DNA of 37,702 bases, taken from the NCBI GenBank assembly GCA_027076325.1, contig JALTJZ010000051.1, positions 1 through 37,702 on the forward strand. Direction: 5' to 3'. The position numbers and the translations under genes are program-made. This document shows, one piece after another, positions 31,450-37,702 of the stretch (within the stretch, counting starts at the first letter, position 1; every line of letters starts with the position of its first letter). Below the pieces are notes generated by a model that was not told the DNA's origin, did not search any database, and saw only the letters and a list, made by a program, of their open reading frames with translations. This stretch comes from Chromatiales bacterium. Its GTDB lineage: Bacteria; Pseudomonadota; Gammaproteobacteria; UBA6429; Thiohalophilaceae.

Positions 31450-32385
31450 TTAACCTAACAAAGCCGTTATTTTATTGGCGGTGTCTAAAGCCCGTAAGCC
31501 ATCTTCACCGGAAACAACCGGCACAGTATCGGTTTGTATTGTATTAATAAAAGACTCAATTTCAGCGAGTAATGCATCGCCTTGCTCAAAATTCTGGCTG
31601 CTTGATTCAATATCGGCAACGCCTGGAAACATTTCTTTGTCTTTACTTTTGGTGTAAGTGGTGAGTGTTTTGTTTTGAAAGTCCAGGTTAATATAAGTGT
31701 CTTCCTGAACAATGCGCATTTTACGTTCACTTTTTAAACTGGCACGGCTGGCTGTCACATTGGCGACACAGCCGTTTTCAAATTCAAGCCGCGCATTGGC
31801 AATGTCAATGTCATTGGATAGGGCTTTAACCCCATTGGCAGAAATAGACGTGACTTTGGAGTGCACGATATCCAGAATAATATCAATATCGTGGATCATT
31901 AAATCCAGAATCACACTGACATCGGCACCGCGTGGGTTATAAGGGGCGACCCGGTGTGACTCAATAAACAGCGGCGCGGTTAAAATTTCACTGAGTGCCA
32001 ACATAGCTGGGTTAAATCTTTCGAGGTGACCGACCTGTAAAATACGCTTGTTGGTTTTGGCTATATCCACAAGTTGCTGTGCTTGCTCTAATGTGGAGGT
32101 AATGGGTTTTTCAACTAACACATCGGTACCGTTTTCCAGAAAATCTTTGGCAACCTCAAAATGCAACTGGGTGGGCACCACAATACTCACCGCATCCACT
32201 TTACCCAACAGTGATTTATAATCGGTGGTGTAGTCACACTCTAAATCTTCGGCAATGAGTTTGGCATTCTCTTCGTTGCTGTCACTGACTGCAATCAGCT
32301 CACTGTGTTTGAGTGTATGATATTTTTGCGCGTGGAACTTGCCAAGGTAGCCGACACCAATTACAGCGGTTTTGAGCGTTTTCAT
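31450..32385 (-). CDS. gnnA: Gfo/Idh/MocA-family NAD oxidoreductase, probable GnnA
   Basis: 311 residues from the ATG at 32385 (MKTLKTAVIGVGYLGKFHA); the frame is open 50 codons further but without homology. Rossmann site GVGYLGKFH (10-18), conserved EKP (92-94) and the active-site Asp161/His165/Asp166 segment (ILDLMIHDID). In A. ferrooxidans GnnA oxidises the 3-hydroxyl of UDP-GlcNAc with NAD. The gene pair gnnA-gnnB next to lpxB and lpxA supports this role. Relatives such as WbpB act on UDP-GlcNAc uronate; sequence alone does not exclude that. Divergent from rnhB across 87 bases. Confidence 0.8.
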   Translation of the reverse strand: MKTLKTAVIGVGYLGKFHAQKYHTLKHSELIAVSDSNEENAKLIAEDLECDYTTDYKSLLGKVDAVSIVVPTQLHFEVAKDFLENGTDVLVEKPITSTLEQAQQLVDIAKTNKRILQVGHLERFNPAMLALSEILTAPLFIESHRVAPYNPRGADVSVILDLMIHDIDIILDIVHSKVTSISANGVKALSNDIDIANARLEFENGCVANVTASRASLKSERKMRIVQEDTYINLDFQNKTLTTYTKSKDKEMFPGVADIESSSQNFEQGDALLAEIESFINTIQTDTVPVVSGEDGLRALDTANKITALLG

Positions 32386-32472
32386 ATTGTGACGATCTTT
32401 AATGTTGGGTGATAAGATAAGACATTCATGATATTGTAACCTAATGAAAAGATAAGGGATATTACTGGAGCC

Positions 32473-33105
32473 ATGATTAGCCCCATGAATAACAAGAATA
32501 ACAAAGAAAGTCGGGATTTTAACATTAATCAGCATCAGGTGGCAGGTGTGGATGAAGTTGGGCGGGGGCCGTTAGCCGGGCCGGTGATTGCCGCTGCGGT
32601 CATTCTGGATCCAGGAAACCCGATTGAAGGCTTAATGGATTCGAAGAAATTAACCGAGAAAAAGCGTGAAATTCTGGCTATTGAAATTAAGGAAAAAGCC
32701 CTGGGGTGGGCATTGGGGCGCGCCGAAGTGGAAGAAATTGACCAAATTAATATCTTACAGGCAAGTTTGGCTGCCATGTCGCGCGCCGTTGCCGCCTTAA
32801 GCCCGGTGCCGCAGCAGGTTCTGGTCGATGGCAACAAATGCCCTAATGTGCCGTATCCGGTCGAGGCGATTGTAAAGGGGGATACGCTGGTTGAGGCCAT
32901 CAGTGCCGCATCCATTATCGCAAAAGTGGCACGAGACACGGAAATGGTGCAGCTGGATGCAGAGTATCCGGGCTATGGGCTGGCGAAACATAAGGGTTAT
33001 CCGACAGCGATGCACCGTCAGGCCTTAATTGAGCTCGGGGTAACCACCATTCATCGGCGCTCCTACAAACCGGTTCGAGATGCTCTGGCTATAACTGGGA
33101 TGTAA
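32473..33105 (+). CDS. rnhB: Ribonuclease HII
   Basis: 210 residues. It removes RNA paired with DNA, including single ribonucleotides. Acidic active site: [14 protein letters not shown] (Asp26, Glu27 counting from this start), LVDGNKCP (Asp) and the C-terminal basic [11 protein letters not shown]. Two ATGs are possible (32473 or 32485); GGAG is only two bases before the first, so the second may also be used, and the difference is four residues. It precedes dnaE as in E. coli, but lpxB is not upstream in the same direction because that block is inverted. Confidence 0.97.
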   Translation: MISPMNNKNNKESRDFNINQHQVAGVDEVGRGPLAGPVIAAAVILDPGNPIEGLMDSKKLTEKKREILAIEIKEKALGWALGRAEVEEIDQINILQASLAAMSRAVAALSPVPQQVLVDGNKCPNVPYPVEAIVKGDTLVEAISAASIIAKVARDTEMVQLDAEYPGYGLAKHKGYPTAMHRQALIELGVTTIHRRSYKPVRDALAITGM

Positions 33106-33304
33106 CTGGTGGGGCATAATGGCTTCGTTATTCCTGTATTTATCCATTCTACTGTTTCGATTTGGTACATAATCCAGTAAGCTCAAAGCTGATGAAACTA
33201 AAATATTTTGCTGTGTTTTAATATAATAGTTAGCATTAATAAAACATTGTAACTTAATAATAATTAAGTGTTTTTAATAATTATACCTAGTGCCAAACCA
33301 GACA
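33106..33304 (+). promoter_or_regulatory. AT-rich gap before dnaE with a small dyad
   Basis: About 200 bases without a gene. ACTTAAT (33252-33258) and ATTAAGT (33263-33269) form a perfect 7-bp dyad in strongly AT-rich DNA 35-50 bases before dnaE; several weak -10-like boxes surround it. I see no clear terminator for rnhB. Confidence 0.35.
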
Positions 33305-36300
33305 ATGCCTAAACAGTTCGTCCATTTAAATGTGCATAGCGAATATTCCCTGTCGTGTGGCGTAGTGCGGATAAAACCGCTTGCTGCGATGGCGGCCGAG
33401 CAGCAAATGCCAGCGGTGGCGATGACTGATCAGTCCAATTTATTTGCCATGGTGAAGTTTTATCGCGCCACAATGGCTGCCGGTGTAAAGCCAATTATTG
33501 GGGTGGATGCCTGGGTTGAAGAGACCGCGCTTAATATTGGCTATAGCAAGCTTATCCTCCTGTGTCGCAATCAGGCTGGCTACAAAAACCTCACTAACCT
33601 GATTTCATTGTCTTACCAGCAAGGGCAAATTCGTAACCGACCGATTATTAAACGTGAATGGCTGCAACAGTATTCCGATGGCTTGATTGCCCTGTCCGGT
33701 GGCAAAGATGGCGATATTGGTCAGGCAATATTGGCGAACCGGATGGATTTAGCCGAGCAATGTATTCGGAATTATCAAACCCTGTTTCCCGATAATTTTT
33801 ATCTGGAGTTACAGCGAACCGGGCGTGCCGGAGAAGAAGAGTACCTGCACGCGGCAGTTAAGCTGGCGATAGAATTTGATTTACCGGTGGTGGCGACTAA
33901 TTCAGTTCATTTCCTGAAAAGGGAAGACTTTGAACCGCATGAAGCGCGGGTGTGTATTTCGGACGGGCGGGTACTGGACGATCCGCGTCGACCTAAAATT
34001 TACAGTGAGCAACAATATTTCCGTTCCGCGGATGAAATGATTGAGTTGTTTTCGGATTTGCCCGAAGCCATTGAAAATACCGTTGAGATAGCTAAACGTT
34101 GTAATGTTGAATTTATCTTTGGTAAAAACTATTTGCCAGATTACCCTGTGCCCGAGGGTATGACCATTGACGAATTTTTAATTGAAGAATCTAGAAAAGG
34201 ACTAGCTAAACGCCTTGAAAAGATATTACCTGCCGGTGGCGATGCGGCTATGGAACAAGAATACAACAAACGTTTGCAAATTGAACTCGATGTCATTATT
34301 AACATGGGCTTCCCCGGTTACTTTTTAATTGTAGCCGATTTTATTCGCTGGTCGAAAAAAGAGGGCATTCCTGTTGGCCCCGGGCGGGGTTCCGGCGCAG
34401 GTTCCATTGTTGCCTACGCGCTGACCATCACCGATCTGGATCCCATTAAATACGAATTACTGTTCGAACGTTTCTTAAACCCTGAGCGGGTTTCCATGCC
34501 CGATTTCGATATCGACTTTTGTATGGACGGCCGTGACAGGGTGATTGATTATGTTGCACAACATTATGGTCGCGACAAAGTGTCACAAATTATTACCTAT
34601 GGTTCGATGGCGGCTAAAGCCGTTATTCGTGATGTGGGCCGAGTGATGGGACACCCTTATGGCTTTGTCGACCGCATTGCCAAACTCATTCCATTTGAAA
34701 TTGGTATTACCTTAGACAAGGCAATGGCACAGGAAGAAGCCTTGCAAGCGTTATACGATCAGGATGAACAAGTTGCCACTTTAATCGACATGGCAAAATC
34801 ATTAGAAGGTATTTCACGTAACGCCGGTAAACACGCTGGTGGTGTGGTCATCGCACCCACCACTTTAACGGATTTTACACCACTGTATTGCGAGCAGGGC
34901 AGTGACAGCATCGTTACCCAATTTGATAAAGACGATGTTGAAGCCATCGGCTTAGTCAAGTTCGACTTTTTAGGCTTGCGTACCTTAACAATTATTGACT
35001 GGGCGGTAAAAGCAGCCAATGCTTATAATAAAGAGCATCATCAAGAACTGATAGAAATCGAATCCATTCCATTAGACTGCGAAAAAACATTTGATCTGTT
35101 AAAAGCTGCTGAGACCACGGCCGTATTCCAGCTGGAATCACGTGGCATGAAAGATTTAATCAAGCGCTTACAGCCAGATAACTTTGAAGACATTATTGCA
35201 CTGGTGGCGTTGTTTCGACCGGGGCCCTTGCAGTCCGGCATGGTAGACGACTTTATTAATCGTAAACACGGCCGTGCCAAAGTAGTTTACCCGCACCCCG
35301 ATCTGGAACCTATCCTTAGCCCAACCTATGGGGTTATTCTTTATCAGGAACAGGTAATGCAAATTGCACAAGTGCTTGCCGGTTATAGCCTGGGTGGTGC
35401 GGATTTATTACGTCGTGCAATGGGCAAGAAAAAAGCCGAAGAAATGGAAAAGCAACGTGTTACCTTTACCGAAGGTGCCGTAGCAAGAGGCGTTGAAGAA
35501 AAAACGGCAACTTATATTTTCGACTTAATGGAAAAATTTGCCGGTTACGGTTTTAATAAATCACACTCAGCGGCATATGCGTTAGTTTCGTATCAAACCG
35601 CCTGGTTAAAAGCGCATTACCCGGCTGCCTTTATGGCTGCCGTACTCTCTGCCGATATGGATAACACCGATAAAGTGGTGACCTTAATTGATGAATGTTT
35701 AACAATGAAGCTGACGGTTAATCCGCCCAATGTAAATGAATGTAAATTTCTATTTTCAGCTTCCGATGAAAAAACCATTATCTATGGTTTAGGTGCCATT
35801 AAAGGCGTGGGTGAAGCGGCAATAGAGGATGTTATCCAGGCAAGGCAGGAAGACGGCGAATATAAAAACCTGTTCGACTTTTGCCAACGCATCGACGGTA
35901 AAAAAGTCAACAGAAGAACGCTGGATGCATTAATTATGGCCGGTGCGCTCGATGTATTCAAGCAAAACAGAGCCACCTTGCTTGCCAGCCTGCCCAAAGC
36001 ACTTAAAATTGCCGTGCAGCATAGTTCAAATATTGCCATTGGGCAAAACGATATGTTTGGTGTGAGTCAGGCGGTTGCATCGGAAGAAGATACCCAATAC
36101 GAAATACAAAAAGACTGGAGTGACCACCAACGCCTTGCCTGCGAAAAACAAACCTTGGGATTATACCTAACCGGCCACCCGATTGAACAATACTTACCCG
36201 AGCTGGCAGAAATTGTGACGGATAAAATAATAAACTTAAGGCCAGCAAAAAAAACCGTTATTGCCGCCGGTTTAATTATATCGATGCGGGTCATCAATAC

Positions 36301-36760
36301 CCGCCGCGGTAAAATGGCCATCCTTACTATTGATGACCGTAGCGCACGTATTGAAGTAGTAATGTTTAGCGAAGGCTTTGAAAAATTTAACCACTTACTT
36401 TCAAAAGACAAAGTGATTGTTGTTGAAGGTGAAGTCAGCGTAGATGACTATAGTGGTGGCATTCGCATGAGCTGTAATAATTTATACAGCATCGATCAGG
36501 CAAGGGAACACTTCGCAAAACACATTCGCATTGACCTGGAAAAAGAACAGCTCAAAAACGGTTATATCAACGACTTAAAAAATATTCTGCAACCGTTTCA
36601 GCAAGGTGGTTGTGAAATTATTATTAGCTACCAGCAACCGCAGGCAACCGCAAAACTCAGCCTGGGTGAGCAATGGCGAGTACATCCTACCGATGAACTA
36701 CTAAACCGGTTAAAAGATTTAAATGGCGATGAAAAAGTACAGGTTGTTTATGACTTGTAA
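33305..36760 (+). CDS. dnaE: DNA polymerase III alpha subunit
   Basis: 1151 residues from the ATG at 33305 (E. coli 1160); a GTG five codons upstream is less likely because the E. coli protein also starts just before FVHL. The replicative polymerase. Order: PHP domain (1-270, FVHLNVHSEYSL), polymerase core with catalytic Asp400 and Asp402 (PDFDIDFC) and Asp554 (FDFLGLRTLT), beta-clamp motif QNDMF at 914-918 (E. coli QADMF), OB fold (about 985-1065) and C-terminal tau-binding part. All are complete. In E. coli accA follows; here it does not. Confidence 0.98.
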   Translation: MPKQFVHLNVHSEYSLSCGVVRIKPLAAMAAEQQMPAVAMTDQSNLFAMVKFYRATMAAGVKPIIGVDAWVEETALNIGYSKLILLCRNQAGYKNLTNLISLSYQQGQIRNRPIIKREWLQQYSDGLIALSGGKDGDIGQAILANRMDLAEQCIRNYQTLFPDNFYLELQRTGRAGEEEYLHAAVKLAIEFDLPVVATNSVHFLKREDFEPHEARVCISDGRVLDDPRRPKIYSEQQYFRSADEMIELFSDLPEAIENTVEIAKRCNVEFIFGKNYLPDYPVPEGMTIDEFLIEESRKGLAKRLEKILPAGGDAAMEQEYNKRLQIELDVIINMGFPGYFLIVADFIRWSKKEGIPVGPGRGSGAGSIVAYALTITDLDPIKYELLFERFLNPERVSMPDFDIDFCMDGRDRVIDYVAQHYGRDKVSQIITYGSMAAKAVIRDVGRVMGHPYGFVDRIAKLIPFEIGITLDKAMAQEEALQALYDQDEQVATLIDMAKSLEGISRNAGKHAGGVVIAPTTLTDFTPLYCEQGSDSIVTQFDKDDVEAIGLVKFDFLGLRTLTIIDWAVKAANAYNKEHHQELIEIESIPLDCEKTFDLLKAAETTAVFQLESRGMKDLIKRLQPDNFEDIIALVALFRPGPLQSGMVDDFINRKHGRAKVVYPHPDLEPILSPTYGVILYQEQVMQIAQVLAGYSLGGADLLRRAMGKKKAEEMEKQRVTFTEGAVARGVEEKTATYIFDLMEKFAGYGFNKSHSAAYALVSYQTAWLKAHYPAAFMAAVLSADMDNTDKVVTLIDECLTMKLTVNPPNVNECKFLFSASDEKTIIYGLGAIKGVGEAAIEDVIQARQEDGEYKNLFDFCQRIDGKKVNRRTLDALIMAGALDVFKQNRATLLASLPKALKIAVQHSSNIAIGQNDMFGVSQAVASEEDTQYEIQKDWSDHQRLACEKQTLGLYLTGHPIEQYLPELAEIVTDKIINLRPAKKTVIAAGLIISMRVINTRRGKMAILTIDDRSARIEVVMFSEGFEKFNHLLSKDKVIVVEGEVSVDDYSGGIRMSCNNLYSIDQAREHFAKHIRIDLEKEQLKNGYINDLKNILQPFQQGGCEIIISYQQPQATAKLSLGEQWRVHPTDELLNRLKDLNGDEKVQVVYDL

Positions 36761-37085
36761 TAATATATAAACAGGTCAAAGTTATCTTTGCTTTGAGTTA
36801 TTAGCTCTATTCTAGTCGCAGTAAAAATTTATGATAAAGGTGCCGAAGGGATTAAATTTTAATCATATCTACGTTTATGTTATTAAGGGAAGAAAAGGGG
36901 AAGGTGAGTATCATATTGACTGATTGGGTTGAGTATTATGATACTTGACCCCTTTCTTTCTTTTGCTAAAGCGAAAAAAAAACTGAGAACCATGCATAGC
37001 ATATAGTTTTTAAACCTGTTACGTTATTGCCTCAATAAAATAGCATCTTTTTAGCGTATATATTAAAATTCAGGAGAGGAGTTAA
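36761..37085. repeat. Intergenic repeats after dnaE
   Basis: No gene in 325 bases. One copy of a dispersed repeat (GATAAAGGTGCCGAAGGG..., 36833-36859) is followed by an inverted pair GTATCATA (36908-36915)/TATGATAC (36937-36944). The right part, GTATTATGATACTTGACCC (36933-36951), matches the element at 6317-6335 in 18 of 19 bases. The segment 36960-37070 is AT-rich with nothing further. Confidence 0.6.
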
Positions 37086-37631
37086 GTGAGATTAAGTCGC
37101 TTGATAGAAAAAGGAAATATCTGCCTGGACAAGAGAGAAAATATTCCCGGTGCACCGTTATGGCATATGGGGAAAGTTGCTGTTTTTGAGTCAAAAGATA
37201 GTTTTGAGTTCCTGCAAAATACAATTGATTATCTAACTTGCAAAGCTAAGTTTAATAAAAATTTTATCGATGATGAGAAAGAATTTATGAAGGAGCTTTT
37301 TGAAGCACTATGGTGGGGTGGGAAATACCATGGGTTTCATGAAGCCGCTAAACTAGCAAATCACTATGTAAACGGTGAGGGTAAAGCACTTGAAATTGAA
37401 CCAGAAATATACAAGAGTTCGGTTATAGTATCTGATGCTATGCTAGCTTTAAAAAACTATATAAGAGATATATCCTCTAAAAATAAACCTATCTCACTAA
37501 TTAAGTCGAGTGATCCTAATTTTATAAGATCAAACTATGCTCTTCTACTAAAGCAAGGAAAACGAAGTGCAATTAGACAAGGCTATTTACTTAACGATGG
37601 GGCGCTGTTAGTTGAACAATCGAATCGATAA
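37086..37631 (+). CDS. Unrecognised protein in a repeat-bracketed segment
   Basis: 181 residues from a GTG start with an excellent AGGAG 4 bases upstream. I do not recognise the family. The protein has no signal peptide or membrane segment. It is predicted mixed alpha/beta with a central aromatic, glycine-rich stretch (ALWWGGKYHGFHEAAKLANH, about 78-97) and basic residues towards the end (KQGKRSAIRQGY). The final residues and stop run into the first of several repeats at 37627. A copy of the same repeat lies about 230 bases upstream, so the gene may be mobile cargo. No partner gene is visible before the window ends. Confidence 0.65.
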   Translation: MRLSRLIEKGNICLDKRENIPGAPLWHMGKVAVFESKDSFEFLQNTIDYLTCKAKFNKNFIDDEKEFMKELFEALWWGGKYHGFHEAAKLANHYVNGEGKALEIEPEIYKSSVIVSDAMLALKNYIRDISSKNKPISLIKSSDPNFIRSNYALLLKQGKRSAIRQGYLLNDGALLVEQSNR

Positions 37632-37702
37632 AGGTGCCGGAGGGATTAAATTTGGTACGATAAAGGTGCCGGGCGATAAAGGTGCCGGAGGGATTAAATT
37701 TT
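37627..37702 (+). repeat. Cluster of dispersed repeat copies at window end
   Basis: A full copy containing GGTGCCGGAGGGATTAAA (37627-37653) is followed by TTAC-like spacer GGTAC, a copy cut to its first 15 bases (37659-37673) and a second full copy (37675-37702, at the edge). Another full copy with one difference is at 36833-36859. The array probably continues beyond the window. Confidence 0.8.

Noticed and set aside
30228-32385. gnnA/gnnB as O-antigen genes (wbpB/wbpE type)
   Set aside because: No other O-antigen gene is near, and the lpxA/lpxB context matches the known gnn arrangement; kept as an alternative in the entries.
32386-32535. 50-codon upstream extension of gnnA
   Set aside because: It would overlap the start of rnhB, and homology begins at MKTLKTAVIGVG.
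36833-37702. CRISPR array at the window end
   Set aside because: Copies are 6, 15 and hundreds of bases apart, one is truncated, and there are no uniform spacers or cas genes.

Overview
The window reads as a gammaproteobacterial chromosome segment. The evidence is the gene order (dap cluster, glnD, map, rpsB-tsf-pyrH-frr-uppS-cdsA-dxr-rseP-bamA-skp-lpxD-fabZ-lpxA, rnhB, dnaE) and the close match of lengths and motifs to Escherichia coli proteins. The DNA is fairly AT-rich. I cannot name a genus. The presence of gnnA and gnnB beside lpxB and lpxA points to a lineage that, like Acidithiobacillus, makes an amide-rich lipid A.

Region 1 (1-6500) is accessory. It opens with an IS110-family transposase on the minus strand. 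It continues as a run of integron-type gene cassettes separated by attC-like recombination sites, with no integrase gene inside the window (a CALIN or the distal part of a chromosomal integron). The cassettes carry a polytopic membrane protein, BrnT/BrnA, a small PD-(D/E)XK-like protein, HigB2/HigA2, VapB/VapC (minus strand), ParD/ParE (minus strand) and a secreted protein broken by a palindromic repeat. Four of these are type II toxin-antitoxin modules. Two of them (brnT, higB) appear to be expressed from leaderless promoters that contain palindromic operators.

Region 2 (6690-16030) is metabolic and regulatory. On the minus strand lie dapC, dapD, an ArsC/YffB-like gene and dapE (the succinylase branch of lysine and meso-DAP synthesis), then glnD (nitrogen sensing) and map. 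Between dapC and glnD, on the plus strand, sit an EamA transporter, a VOC-fold protein and an HDOD protein.

Region 3 (16090-29092) is a long plus-strand run from translation (rpsB, tsf, frr) through UMP kinase to the cell envelope: undecaprenyl-PP and isoprenoid precursors (uppS, dxr), phospholipid (cdsA), regulated intramembrane proteolysis (rseP), outer-membrane protein assembly (bamA, skp) and lipid A (lpxD, fabZ, lpxA). The rpsB leader holds a strong stem next to its Shine-Dalgarno sequence, as expected for S2 autoregulation.

Region 4 (29089-36760) holds an apparently inverted block, gnnA-gnnB-lpxB on the minus strand, placed between lpxA and rnhB-dnaE. GnnA and GnnB should supply UDP-GlcNAc3N, so LpxA, LpxD and LpxB would build a lipid A with amide-linked acyl chains at position 3. 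LpxA has Met at the ruler position, which suggests 3-hydroxydecanoyl chains.

Region 5 (36761-37702) is again accessory: one unrecognised small gene bracketed by copies of a dispersed repeat that continues past the window edge. I saw no tRNA, rRNA or CRISPR array.
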